A stretch of DNA of 64,000 bases from ZC4RG20 sp963782445 (GCA_963782445.1 CAWAJM010000002.1:434001-498000); one strand, 5' to 3'. Numbered from the stretch's first letter, positions 35,041 to 43,753 are shown. Made by a program: numbers and translations. Notes: generated from the sequence alone by a model not told the origin.

Positions 35041-36402
35041 CTACGCGAGAATCTCGTCCGCGGCCTGCTCGCCCGATTCCATGGCGCCTTCCATGCCGCG
35101 CGCCGAGTGCGCGAGGTGCTCGCCGCAGAAGTGGACGCGCCCCCGCGGCCGGCCCATGACGGCCGCGTAGCGCGTGATCTCGCCCGGCCGGAAGTACGCC
35201 CAGGCGCCCGCCGCGTAAGGGTCCGCGCCCCAGGATTTCGCGCCGATGAATTCGAGCCGGCCCTTGGCCGCGGGTCGCAGACGCTCGATGGCCGCGATGA
35301 CCTCGCGCCCGCTCGCCGCCTCGCCGAGCGCGTCGAGCCGCGCGGCCGCAGGCCCCATGATCCAGGCCGTCAGCGTCGTGATCTCGTTCGCATCGCTGCC
35401 GCCGCGCACGGCCGCGAGCATGCCGGCCGTCGTGTCCGTGAACAGGCTCGGCGAGAAGCCGTCCTCTTCCCAGAAGGCGGCCTTCGGCCGCAGGTAGACC
35501 TGCGTGATCGGCTGCGCGGGCAGCGCGCGCACGGCCTCGGCCTGCGGGCCCTCGAGCGGCGGATCGATCGCGATGCCGCGCAGCACGCCGAAAGGCAGCG
35601 CGCATACGACCCGGCTCGCCGCGAAGCGTGCGCCGTCCGCGGTACGCACGACGGCCGCCTCGGCACCGTTCTCGATCGCCGTCACGGCCTTGCCGAGCGC
35701 GACCTCCCGGGCGAGCCCGGCGGCCATGGCCTCCGGGATGCGCTGCACGCCGCGCTCGGCCGTGAAGCCGACGCTGCCCTCGCGCGCATGCGCGCGCTGC
35801 TCGCGCGAGAACGCGGCCCGGAAGAACAGCAGCAGCGCCGACACGTCGCGCGCGTCGGCGCCGAAGCTCGCGTTCATGCCGTAAGCGATCTCGATGGCCC
35901 GCTCCTCGAGCCCGAGCCCGCGCAGCCAGTCGTGCGCCGAAACGTCGGCCGCGGCGAACTGCGCGTCGCGCCACTGCCCGGGCGTGGGCAGCGGGTTGTG
36001 CCGCATCGCGAGCACGCGGTGATAGGTCCATGGTAAATGGCCCTTGTCGCCCGCCGGGAACGGGTTTGCCGGATGCTCGGGCCAGTCGCGCTGGCGGATG
36101 ATCTCGCCGCGCAGCGCGAGGTCCTGCTCGCGGAAGAATTCGAGCAGTGGCGTTACGTCGATGAGCTTCACGCCGCAGCGCTCCGCCGTGCCGATCACGC
36201 GCTCGTAGCCCGCGCCGATGTAGGTGCCGCCGGCCTCGGCGTTGCTGCCTAGATGTTGCATCGAATGAATGCGGCCGCCGACGCGCCGCTGGGCCTCGAG
36301 CACGAGCACGTCGAGCCCGGCGGCCTCGAGCCGGTGCGCGGCCGCGAGCCCGGCCAAGCCCGCGCCGACGACGATGACGTCGTGGCCGCCCGCGGGTTTC
36401 AT
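35041..36402 (-). CDS. FAD-dependent amine-oxidase-family protein, candidate coproporphyrinogen oxidase
   Basis: 453 residues. The N-terminal FAD-binding Rossmann motif VVGAGLAGLAAAHRLEAAG is followed by LVLEAQRRVGGRIHS; the C-terminal FAD motif is HFCGEHLAHSARGMEGAMES. This superfamily includes monoamine oxidases and HemY/CgoX porphyrinogen oxidases. It is the last gene of hemE-hemQ-hemH, starting at ATG 36402 within the hemH stop (ATGA). The oxidation of coproporphyrinogen III is exactly the step the other three genes lack. The role is therefore inferred from context; the protein itself looks more like a general amine oxidase than classical HemY. Confidence 0.7.
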   Translation of the reverse strand: MKPAGGHDVIVVGAGLAGLAAAHRLEAAGLDVLVLEAQRRVGGRIHSMQHLGSNAEAGGTYIGAGYERVIGTAERCGVKLIDVTPLLEFFREQDLALRGEIIRQRDWPEHPANPFPAGDKGHLPWTYHRVLAMRHNPLPTPGQWRDAQFAAADVSAHDWLRGLGLEERAIEIAYGMNASFGADARDVSALLLFFRAAFSREQRAHAREGSVGFTAERGVQRIPEAMAAGLAREVALGKAVTAIENGAEAAVVRTADGARFAASRVVCALPFGVLRGIAIDPPLEGPQAEAVRALPAQPITQVYLRPKAAFWEEDGFSPSLFTDTTAGMLAAVRGGSDANEITTLTAWIMGPAAARLDALGEAASGREVIAAIERLRPAAKGRLEFIGAKSWGADPYAAGAWAYFRPGEITRYAAVMGRPRGRVHFCGEHLAHSARGMEGAMESGEQAADEILA

Positions 36403-37496
36403 GGCGAGTCGACCCCGCACAGCGAGGGCTTCACCGGGCCCGGCCGGCCGCTGAGACAGCAGTCGGCGGGACAGTAGTCGTGGCTCGGGCCGAGCGCGCC
36501 GAGCGCGCGCCGCACGGGCGCTGCCGCCATGCGTTCGACGATGAGGTCGCGGACCATGCCGACATAGGCCGGATGCGTGCCGACCGTGGCCGCGCGAATC
36601 ATATTGATGCCGAGCCGCTCGGCCGCGGCCGCCGCGACCGTGTCGAGATCGATGACGACCTCCATGTGATCGCAGACGAAGCCGATCGGCACGACGACGA
36701 CGTCCTCGATGCCTTCGGCCTGCTGCTCGGCCAGCGCGTCGGAGATGTCGGGGCGGAGCCAGGGTTCGCCGCCGTAGCGCGCGTTGTTGCTCTGGAAGAC
36801 GAGCCGCCAGCGCTGGTGCTCGAGGGCGTCGCCGACGAGGCGGCAGGCTTCCTGCAGCTGGGTCTCGTAGCGCGAGTGGCGCGCCATGGATTCCGGCAGG
36901 CTGTGCGCCGTGAACAGTATCGCCGCCCCGCCGCGCCGCTCGGGCTCGAGCCGCGCGAGCGCCGCGCGCGTGCAGTCGGCCACGGCCTCGACGAAGCCCG
37001 GGTGATTGAAGCCGAGGCGCAGCTTGTCGATCGCGATGGGCGGCTCGATGCCGCGCATCGCCTCGTAGAGATCCTCTCGATAGCGCCTGCAGCCGCTGTA
37101 GGAGCCGAAAGTGCTCGTCACGTAGGCACAGGCGCTGCGCACACCGTCGCGGTGCATGCGCTCGAGCGTGTCGCCGAGCAGCGGATGCCAGTTGCGGTTG
37201 CCCCAGTAGATGGGCAGGGCGGGGCCTTTTTCGTCGAGCGCCTGGCGCAGGGCCGCGATGAACGCGCGCACGTGGGCATTGATCGGGCTCACGCCGCCGT
37301 AGGCGTCGTAGCGCTTCGCAATCTCGCGCTTGGTCTCCTCGCCGACGCGCAGGCCTCTAAAGACATTTTCGAGGAACGGCGCGACGTCGGCGGGCCCTTC
37401 GGGGCCGCCGAAAGAGACGACGAGCACGGCGTCGTATTCATGCGCGCGCTCGTCGAAAAGCTCGGGCCGGCGCTCGCCCGATGCGGCCGAGCTCAC
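36399..37496 (-). CDS. hemH: Ferrochelatase, coproporphyrin type (CpfC-like)
   Basis: 365 residues. Active-site His198 lies in FTAHSLP and the second site is PIGFVCDHMEVVIDLD with His277/Glu279. That second motif resembles Gram-positive and actinobacterial enzymes (GFVxDHxEVxxDxD), not the E. coli type (GFSADCLET). Cys136 in SYSGCRRYRED plus C342, C346, C347 and C360 at the C-terminus could hold a [2Fe-2S] cluster, as in mycobacterial ferrochelatase. It inserts Fe(II) into a porphyrin; with HemQ next door the substrate is probably coproporphyrin III. ATGA overlaps on both sides. Confidence 0.92.
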   Translation of the reverse strand: MSSAASGERRPELFDERAHEYDAVLVVSFGGPEGPADVAPFLENVFRGLRVGEETKREIAKRYDAYGGVSPINAHVRAFIAALRQALDEKGPALPIYWGNRNWHPLLGDTLERMHRDGVRSACAYVTSTFGSYSGCRRYREDLYEAMRGIEPPIAIDKLRLGFNHPGFVEAVADCTRAALARLEPERRGGAAILFTAHSLPESMARHSRYETQLQEACRLVGDALEHQRWRLVFQSNNARYGGEPWLRPDISDALAEQQAEGIEDVVVVPIGFVCDHMEVVIDLDTVAAAAAERLGINMIRAATVGTHPAYVGMVRDLIVERMAAAPVRRALGALGPSHDYCPADCCLSGRPGPVKPSLCGVDSP

Positions 37497-38287
37497 AACG
37501 GGCTCTGCCAGGCCGCCTTGCCGACGAAGAAGGGGCCGAGACTGTCGAGGTACTGCGACGTCTGCTCGGTCTTGCGCATGTCCTGCACGACGGCCGAGAG
37601 CGGATGCAGCTTGGCGCCGAGCAGGCCCACGATGAAGTCGTTGTCGTTGCGGTCGAGGCCGTGACAGGCGAGCCGCACGTCCGCGGCAACGCCGGCCTGG
37701 CCGTAACGCTTCGCGAGCGTGCCGTGCTCGGCCAGAATCTGCCGCTGGTGGTCGGCCGGCAGGGTCTGGAAACGCTTCGCACGCTGCAGCGGATACCAGA
37801 TGGACCAGTGGTTCTTCGGATTCAGCAGCTTCTGCAACGGCTTCGTGAACAGCGTGTCCTCGAGATCGGGCTCGTAACCGATCGAGTAGGTGCGCCCCAG
37901 CATGTCGTACTCGGGGCGGTGCTCGAAGTCGTCGAACGGCGCCGCGTTGAACGTCTCGCGCAGCGGGCCGACGAAGACGTCCGGGTCCTCGCTCGCCACG
38001 ATGACGGCGATGCCCTGCGGGTCGTTAGCATCGAGATAGAGCGCGCCGACGAGACCGGAGAGCGCGAGCCGCTCGGCCGCCGCCTCTGGGCTCGCGCAGC
38101 CCGTGAACGCCGTGAATTTCATGAACAGGCGCCGGTCGAGCGAGATGACATCGCCGTTGCGCCGGCCTTTCTCACTGAGGTCCAGGCGTTCGCGCTGCGC
38201 CGGCGCGGCGCCGACCTGCGCGTTCGCGCCGGCCTGCTCGGGCGCCTGGCTTTGCTGGGTCGCCGAATTGGGATCGCTCGCGTTCAT
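37493..38287 (-). CDS. hemQ: Chlorite-dismutase-family protein, probable coproheme decarboxylase (HemQ/ChdC)
   Basis: 264 residues: about 45 disordered N-terminal residues, then two ferredoxin-like domains. Tyr165 in WYPLQ matches the catalytic tyrosine of coproheme decarboxylases and His188 in LAEHG the proximal heme ligand. Their spacing (23 residues) equals that of actinobacterial HemQ as I remember it, and is shorter than in Firmicutes. It would decarboxylate coproheme to heme b using peroxide. I could not place the conserved distal Gln/Arg. It is fused by ATGA overlaps to hemE and hemH, which argues strongly for a heme role over chlorite detoxification. Confidence 0.85.
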   Translation of the reverse strand: MNASDPNSATQQSQAPEQAGANAQVGAAPAQRERLDLSEKGRRNGDVISLDRRLFMKFTAFTGCASPEAAAERLALSGLVGALYLDANDPQGIAVIVASEDPDVFVGPLRETFNAAPFDDFEHRPEYDMLGRTYSIGYEPDLEDTLFTKPLQKLLNPKNHWSIWYPLQRAKRFQTLPADHQRQILAEHGTLAKRYGQAGVAADVRLACHGLDRNDNDFIVGLLGAKLHPLSAVVQDMRKTEQTSQYLDSLGPFFVGKAAWQSPL

Positions 38288-39321
38288 GGGTTTCTCCTTG
38301 GCTCTCGAGCGCGGCGCTCGCCGTGCACGGCTTCGACGAGCGCCGCGACGCTCTCGAGCGGGGTCGTCGGCAGAATGCCGTGCCCCAAATTGACGATGTG
38401 GCCGGCCGGCTCGACTTCGGCGAGCAGCCGCTCGGCCGCCGCACGCGTGGGCGCGGCGCCCGCCGTCAGGACGGCCGGATCAATATTACCCTGGAGCGCT
38501 CGCCCCGGGTGGCGCCGCTGCAGGTCGGCGAGATCCACGCGCCAGTCGACGGCCAATACCTCGGCCGGCAGGCTCGCATAGGCTTCGACGAGATGCGGCG
38601 CGTTCTGCAGGAACAGGATTCTCGGCACGCCGGCTGCGCCGACGGCCTCGAGCAGTGCGGTGAGGTGCGGCCGGATCAGCGCCTCCCAGTCGCGCAGCGA
38701 GAGCACGCCGGCCCAGGAATCGAAGATCTGCACGGCGTCGGCACCGGCCGCGGCCTGGCGCTTGAGATAGTCGGCCATGTAGTGCGAGAGCAGACCGAGC
38801 AGCCGGTCGAGCAGATCCGGCCGCGCCGCGGCGAAGGCGCGCAGGGTGGGAAAATCCTTGGCGCCCCGGCCTTCGACGAGATAGGCCGCGAGCGTCCATG
38901 GCGCGCCGCAGAAGCCGAGCAGCGCCGTCGTCGGCGGCAGCTCCGCGCGCGTCAGCGCGAGCGCGCGCATGACCTCGGGGGCGATGGCTTCCGGGTCGGG
39001 CGTCGCCAGGCGCGCGAGCGCGGCCTCGTCGCGGATCGGGTTCGCGACGATGGGGCCCGGATCGAAGTCGAGCTCGATGCCGAGCGCGGGCAGCGGGCTC
39101 ATGATGTCGGCGAAAACGATGGCCGCGTCGAGCGGGAAGCGCTTCAGCGGCATGAGCGTGACTTCGGCCGCGAGCTCGGGCGAGGCCGCGAGCTCCTTGA
39201 AGGCGTGCTTCGCGCGCAGCGCGCGGTACTCGGGCAGATAGCGGCCGGCCTGGCGCATGATCCAGAGCGGGCGGCGGGCCGTGGGCTCGCCGTTGAGGGT
39301 CTGTAAGAGCAGCTTCGTCAT
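38284..39321 (-). CDS. hemE: Uroporphyrinogen decarboxylase
   Basis: 345 residues. Signatures are RRPLWIMRQAGRYLPEYRA (substrate-binding Arg residues), FADIMSPLPALG with catalytic Asp, FCGAPWTLAAYL and GHGILPTTPLE. It removes four carboxyls from uroporphyrinogen III to give coproporphyrinogen III, the branch point of the coproporphyrin and protoporphyrin routes. First gene of the hemE-hemQ-hemH-oxidase operon. The start ATG is only 16 bp from an inverted repeat pair (39338-39421), with GAGAGA as ribosome site, so there is almost no room for a private promoter. Confidence 0.96.
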   Translation of the reverse strand: MTKLLLQTLNGEPTARRPLWIMRQAGRYLPEYRALRAKHAFKELAASPELAAEVTLMPLKRFPLDAAIVFADIMSPLPALGIELDFDPGPIVANPIRDEAALARLATPDPEAIAPEVMRALALTRAELPPTTALLGFCGAPWTLAAYLVEGRGAKDFPTLRAFAAARPDLLDRLLGLLSHYMADYLKRQAAAGADAVQIFDSWAGVLSLRDWEALIRPHLTALLEAVGAAGVPRILFLQNAPHLVEAYASLPAEVLAVDWRVDLADLQRRHPGRALQGNIDPAVLTAGAAPTRAAAERLLAEVEPAGHIVNLGHGILPTTPLESVAALVEAVHGERRAREPRRNP

Positions 39322-39337
39322 CGGTCTCTCGAACCAG

Positions 39338-39421
39338 AAAAGGGGTCAGAGCCCTTTTTCGGCAAATGCTCGGCGCAGCCCGCCGCGGGCCGGGCGCGAA
39401 AAAGGGCTCTGACCCCTTTTC
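39338..39421. repeat. REP-like repeat pair between response regulator and hemE
   Basis: Left copy 39338-39361 and right inverted copy 39397-39421 (core GGGGTCAGAGCCC, outer A/T runs, inner TTTTTCG/CGAAAAA), with a 35-bp GC-rich loop. It spans essentially the whole gap from the response-regulator stop to 16 bp before hemE. It could attenuate read-through from the upstream hem genes, making hemE-Q-H expression adjustable. Confidence 0.88.
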
Positions 39422-39424
39422 TGA

Positions 39425-40162
39425 TCATTCGGGCTCGGGCTCCGCCGAAAAGCGATAGCCTACGCCGCGGACGGTGTGGAAATGCGCGGGCGCTTCCGGG
39501 TTGCGCTCGAAGCGCTTACGCAGCCGCGCGATGAAGTTGTCGATCGTGCGCGTGGAGGGGAACACTTCGTAGCCCCAGACGCGGTCGAGGATCTCCTCGC
39601 GCGTCACGATCGCGCCCGCGTGCTCCGCCAGCACCTTGAGGATCATGGCTTCCTTGTGCGTGAGGGCATGCTCGTCGCCTTCCCAGGAGGTGGCCTGATA
39701 CGTGTGGAAGTCCACGCGGTTGCCGTCGAACGCGAGCGTCGACTCCGTCTCGTCGTACCAGCGGCTGCGCTTCAAGATTGCGGCGACGCGCAGCAGCAGC
39801 TCCTTGAGATGAAACGGCTTCGCGAGGTAGTCGTCGCCGCCGGCCTCGAAACCGCGGATGCGATCGGCCGCGTCGCCCTTGACGGTCAGGAACAGCACGG
39901 GCGTCTGGCGCCCCTCGGCGCGGATCGCCTCGCAGACCTCGAGACCGTTCATCTTCGGCATCATGACGTCGAGCAGGATTAGATCGAAACGGCGCCCGCG
40001 GGCCTTCTCGAGACCGTCCGCGCCGTCGTGCGCGACCTCGGTCTCGTAGCCTTCGGCCTCGAGGTTCTCGCGGATGCCCTCCGCCAGATGCGCCTCGTCG
40101 TCCACGACGAGGATGCGCGCGGGGCGCCCGGGCCGGACGGCGCTCATGACGGGCTCGCTCAT
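39425..40162 (-). CDS. OmpR/PhoB-family response regulator
   Basis: 245 residues. The receiver domain has acidic VVDDE, phospho-acceptor Asp in LILLDVMMP and Lys in YLAKPF. The C-terminal winged helix has LTHKEAMILKVLAEHAGAIVTREEI and STRTIDNFIARLRKRFE. It pairs with the histidine kinase just upstream (ATGA overlap). The genes sit between hemL and hemE on the same strand, so the regulator may control heme synthesis or a linked respiratory trait. Regulon unknown. Alternative start ATG 40147. Confidence 0.9.
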   Translation of the reverse strand: MSEPVMSAVRPGRPARILVVDDEAHLAEGIRENLEAEGYETEVAHDGADGLEKARGRRFDLILLDVMMPKMNGLEVCEAIRAEGRQTPVLFLTVKGDAADRIRGFEAGGDDYLAKPFHLKELLLRVAAILKRSRWYDETESTLAFDGNRVDFHTYQATSWEGDEHALTHKEAMILKVLAEHAGAIVTREEILDRVWGYEVFPSTRTIDNFIARLRKRFERNPEAPAHFHTVRGVGYRFSAEPEPE

Positions 40163-41244
40163 CGCTCCGCCCGCTCCGGCCAGCTGATCGTCAGCGTCGC
40201 GCCTTGTCCCGGCCCGCGGCTGCTCGCCCCGATCGTCCCGCCGGAAAGATCGACGAGCCGCTTGACGATGTAAAGGCCAAGCCCCGTGCCGGCCATCGAG
40301 CGCCTGAGCTCGTCGCCGAGACGATGAAATTTCTCGAAGATCATGGCTGCGTCCTCGGGCGGAAAGCCGAGCCCGTCATCGGCGACCGTGAGCTCGACGC
40401 GCCCCGCGGCCGCGCGCCCCGTGACCGCGATTCTGTGGCCTTCGCCCGCGACGCAGGCCTTGACCGCGTTGTCGAGCAGGTTGCGCAGGATCGTCTCGAG
40501 CGCGGAAGGGTCGATCTCGAGCCGCAAGCCTTGCGCCACCTCGACGGCCACCTCGATGCCGCTCGCAGCCGCCCGCTCGGCGATCTCCGCGACGCCGGCC
40601 GCGGCCGTGCTCGCGAGGTCCACGGTCTCGGGCGAGAGCACCTGCCGGCCTTCCTCGAGCCGCGTCGTATCGAGCAGGTTGTCGACCATGCGCAGCAGCC
40701 GCTCGGCGTCGTCGAGAATACGGCGTCCAAGCCGCCGGCTGTCGGGCGCCTCGGCCCGCATGAGCAGGGTCTCGGCCGCGAGCCGCACGCTCGCTATCGG
40801 GCTTTTGAACTCGTGCGAGACGGCGGCGAGAAAGTTCTGCTGCCGGCGCCGGAGCTCGGCGTCGTGGCGGATCGTGAGCGTGAGCACGGCCATGCCTGCG
40901 ACGAGCACGGCGATGAAGAAGCTGCCTTCCCAGAGGTAGCGAATGCGCGTGCGTGCGGCGGCGAGGTCGAGCGCCTTGAGCGCGGCCGGATGCACGCGCA
41001 CGGTGCCGTTCGCGAAGTCCATGTCGAGATGCGGCATGAGCCGCGTCACGTCGTCGGGCGCCCGCCCCGCGAGAAACGCGCCGACCACCTCGGCGTCGGC
41101 CTCGTAGAGCGCCGTGATGCGCTGCTGCACGGCCCGGGCATTGACGATGTTTTCGGCCATCCAATAGCCGACCTGCACGATCGAAATCACGAGCAGCGTC
41201 AGGAAGCCGATGAGCAGGGCCTTGCTCGGGTCGCGGCGCAGCAC
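40159..41244 (-). CDS. Membrane histidine kinase embedded in the heme cluster
   Basis: 361 residues from GTG 41244. Two transmembrane helices (about 10-32 and 120-142) bracket a short periplasmic domain of roughly 85 residues (NARAVQQRITALYEADAEVV onward) with no recognisable sensor fold. Then come H-box AAVSHEFKSPIAS, N-box LRNLLDNAVKA, DDGLGFPPEDA and GTGLGLYIVKRL. It should phosphorylate the adjacent PhoB-type regulator. Starts 5 bp past the hemL stop region. The signal is unknown; heme, redox or metal are guesses from location. Confidence 0.88.
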   Translation of the reverse strand: MLRRDPSKALLIGFLTLLVISIVQVGYWMAENIVNARAVQQRITALYEADAEVVGAFLAGRAPDDVTRLMPHLDMDFANGTVRVHPAALKALDLAAARTRIRYLWEGSFFIAVLVAGMAVLTLTIRHDAELRRRQQNFLAAVSHEFKSPIASVRLAAETLLMRAEAPDSRRLGRRILDDAERLLRMVDNLLDTTRLEEGRQVLSPETVDLASTAAAGVAEIAERAAASGIEVAVEVAQGLRLEIDPSALETILRNLLDNAVKACVAGEGHRIAVTGRAAAGRVELTVADDGLGFPPEDAAMIFEKFHRLGDELRRSMAGTGLGLYIVKRLVDLSGGTIGASSRGPGQGATLTISWPERAER

Positions 41245-41248
41245 GTTC

Positions 41249-42679
41249 CTAAGTCCCCACTGCCGGAGGCGTGCGCTCGAGCACTTCGGCGAGCGTGGCC
41301 GCGAGCCGATCGATGTCGGCGCGCGTGTGCGCGAGCGAGAGGAAGGCGATCTCGTAGGCCGAGGGCGCGAGCGCGACGCCGCGCTCGAGCAGGCCGTGGA
41401 ACACGCGGCCGTAGTATTCGGCGGCGCGCGCGTCGAGCGCCTCGGCCGCGCGCGGCGGCTCATCGGCATACCAGGCGATCCAGAACATCGAGCCCATGCG
41501 CGCGAGCGTCGCCGGCACGGGGCCCGCGGCCAGCACCGGCGTCAGCACCTTCTCGAGGTACTCGCCGAGCTCCTCGAGCCGGTGCCAACCGTCCTCGTCC
41601 TGCAGCGTGCGCAGCGTCGCGAGGCCCGCCGTCATGGCGATCGGATTCCCCGAGAGCGTGCCGGCCTGATAGACGTCGCCCTCGGGCGCGAGCTTGCGCA
41701 TGATCTCGCGCCGGCCGCCGAAAGCGCCGACGGGCATGCCGCCGCCGATGACTTTGCCGAAAGTCGCCAGATCGGGCGTGATCTTGAACCGCTCGGCCGC
41801 GCCGCCGGAGCCGACGCGGAAGCCGCTGATGACTTCGTCGAAAATCAGCAGCGCGCCGTGCCGGTCGCAGAGAAAACGCAGCGTCTCGAGGAACGCGGGC
41901 CGCTGCAGCAGCAGCCCGTTGTTGGCCGGCACGGGCTCGATGATCGCGGCCGCGATCGATTCGCCCTCGCGCTCGAACAGCGTCTCGAGCACCGCCGCGT
42001 CGTCGAGCGGCACGACGCGCGTGAGCTCGGCGAACGCCGCCGGCACGCCGTTCGAGGACGGTTGGCCGAACGTCGCCAAACCCGAGCCCGCGGCGACGAG
42101 CAGCGCGTCCGCGTGGCCGTGATAGCAGCCCGAGAACTTGACGATGAGATCGCGCCCTGTCATGCCGCGCGCGAGCCGAATGGCCGTCATGACGGCCTCG
42201 GTGCCCGAGGAGACGAAGCGCACCTGTTCGAGTCCCGGGTAAGCCCGCACGACGGCCTCGGCCAGCTCGATCTCTTCGCGGCACGGTGCGCCGAAAGACG
42301 TGCCGCGCCGGCAAGCGGCCTCGACGGGCTCGATGACGCGCGGATGCGCGTGGCCGAGGATCAACGGCCCCCAGGAGCCGACGAAGTCGAGATACTCCCG
42401 CCCGTCGACGTCGACGACCGTCGCGCCGCGGCCCTCGCGCAGCACGAGCGGCGTGCCGCCGACGGCGCCGAAGGCCCGCACGGGCGAGTCGACGCCGCCG
42501 GGCAGCACCTTCTCGGCGCGCGCGAACCAAGCCGCGGACTCCGGTCCGGCCGTGCCGCTCGAGCCGCCGGCACCCGGGCCGCTGGCGCTCCCGGCGCCGC
42601 TCGCGCCGGCCGCACGCGCCGCGCTTTGGCCCCGGCCGCCGCCGTTCGTCCTGTTCGCCTCGTCGTCCCCTTCGCTCAC
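41249..42679 (-). CDS. hemL: Glutamate-1-semialdehyde 2,1-aminomutase
   Basis: 476 residues from GTG 42679, which overlaps the hemB stop. The PLP-dependent class III aminotransferase core starts near residue 48 (ARAEKVLPGGVDSPVRAF) and includes IFDEVISGFR and PLP-Lys in TFGKVIGGGMPVGAFGG. It converts glutamate semialdehyde to 5-aminolevulinate. The first ~47 residues are an unusual Gly/Ala/Ser-rich extension not normal for the ~426-residue family. A later start is possible, but the 4-bp overlap with hemB supports the long form. Confidence 0.94.
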   Translation of the reverse strand: MSEGDDEANRTNGGGRGQSAARAAGASGAGSASGPGAGGSSGTAGPESAAWFARAEKVLPGGVDSPVRAFGAVGGTPLVLREGRGATVVDVDGREYLDFVGSWGPLILGHAHPRVIEPVEAACRRGTSFGAPCREEIELAEAVVRAYPGLEQVRFVSSGTEAVMTAIRLARGMTGRDLIVKFSGCYHGHADALLVAAGSGLATFGQPSSNGVPAAFAELTRVVPLDDAAVLETLFEREGESIAAAIIEPVPANNGLLLQRPAFLETLRFLCDRHGALLIFDEVISGFRVGSGGAAERFKITPDLATFGKVIGGGMPVGAFGGRREIMRKLAPEGDVYQAGTLSGNPIAMTAGLATLRTLQDEDGWHRLEELGEYLEKVLTPVLAAGPVPATLARMGSMFWIAWYADEPPRAAEALDARAAEYYGRVFHGLLERGVALAPSAYEIAFLSLAHTRADIDRLAATLAEVLERTPPAVGT

Positions 42680-43677
42680 AGCCAGCCTCCGCGCAGTGCG
42701 TCGCGCGCGTGATAGGTGATGATCTGGTCGGCCCCGGCGCGGCGGATCGCGAGCAGGTTCTCGCGCACCACGGCGGGCTCGTCGAGCCAGCCGTTCGCGG
42801 CTGCGGCCTTCATGGCGGAGTATTCGCCGGACACATTGTAGGCGGCGAGCGGCAGATCCGATATTTCGCGCACGGCCCGAATCACGTCCAGGTACGGCAG
42901 CGCGGGCTTGACCATGAGCATGTCGGCGCCTTCCTCGGTGTCGAGGTCGGCCTCGCGCAGCGCCTCGCGCACGTTGCGGCAGTCCATCTGGTAGCTCTTG
43001 CGGTCGCCGGCCTCGGGCGTCGAATCGGCCGCGTCGCGGAACGGGCCGTAGTAGGCCGAGGCGTACTTCACGGCGTAGGACATGAGGATCACGCGCTCGA
43101 AGCCGTTCCGATCGAGGGTATCGCGGAGGGCCGCGACGCGGCCGTCCATCATGTCCGAGGGCGCGACGACGTCCGCGCCCGCGCGGGCATGGCTCAGCGC
43201 CGCCTCGACGAGCGGCGCGAGCGAGCGGTCGTTGTCGACGTAGCCCCCATCGAGTACGCCGCAGTGACCGTGGCTCGTATACGCGCACAGGCATACGTCG
43301 GTCATGACGACGAGCTCGTCGCCGAAAGCGCTCTTGAGCCGCTCGACGGCGCGCTGCACGGCTCCGTTCGGGTCGGCCGCCGCGGCGCCATGGGGCGTTT
43401 TCGTGCCGTGCTCGGGATGCCCGAACAGCAGCACGGCGCGGATGCCGAGCTCGAGATCGGCTTCGACCTGCGCGAGCAGGTTTTCGACGCCGTGCAGCGA
43501 GATGCCCGGCATCGACGGTACCGGCTCGTCGGCCTTGGCCGCCGGCAGTACGAAGTGGGGCATGACGAGTTGCGACGCCGTGACGCTCGTCTCGGCGACG
43601 AGATTGCGCAGCGCCGGCGTGCGCCGCAGACGGCGGGGCCGCCGGCGGTCGGGCAGGGTGATTGCGGCTTCGGGCAT
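42676..43677 (-). CDS. hemB: Delta-aminolevulinate dehydratase (porphobilinogen synthase)
   Basis: 333 residues from ATG 43677 with GGAGA six bases upstream. Active-site lysines are K204 (MSYAVKYASAYYGPF) and K257 (MLMVKPALPYLD). The metal-binding loop DVCLCAYTSHGHCG keeps three cysteines (C129, C131, C139), so this is a zinc-dependent enzyme of the E. coli type, unlike the Mg-type Pseudomonas enzyme. It condenses two 5-aminolevulinate molecules to porphobilinogen. Between hemD and hemL in a continuous minus-strand cluster. Confidence 0.96.
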   Translation of the reverse strand: MPEAAITLPDRRRPRRLRRTPALRNLVAETSVTASQLVMPHFVLPAAKADEPVPSMPGISLHGVENLLAQVEADLELGIRAVLLFGHPEHGTKTPHGAAAADPNGAVQRAVERLKSAFGDELVVMTDVCLCAYTSHGHCGVLDGGYVDNDRSLAPLVEAALSHARAGADVVAPSDMMDGRVAALRDTLDRNGFERVILMSYAVKYASAYYGPFRDAADSTPEAGDRKSYQMDCRNVREALREADLDTEEGADMLMVKPALPYLDVIRAVREISDLPLAAYNVSGEYSAMKAAAANGWLDEPAVVRENLLAIRRAGADQIITYHARDALRGGWL

Positions 43678-43753
43678 TTTCGTCTCCGTCAGTATTTGGG
43701 ATTCGGCGCGCTGCGGCGCCGCGGGCGGCCCCCTCACGGGTCGTGGACCGCGC

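Noticed and set aside
37493..38287. Annotation of the HemQ-like protein as a respiratory chlorite dismutase
   Set aside because: No signal peptide, and it has the coproheme-decarboxylase Tyr and an operon of heme genes; chlorite function is not supported by context.
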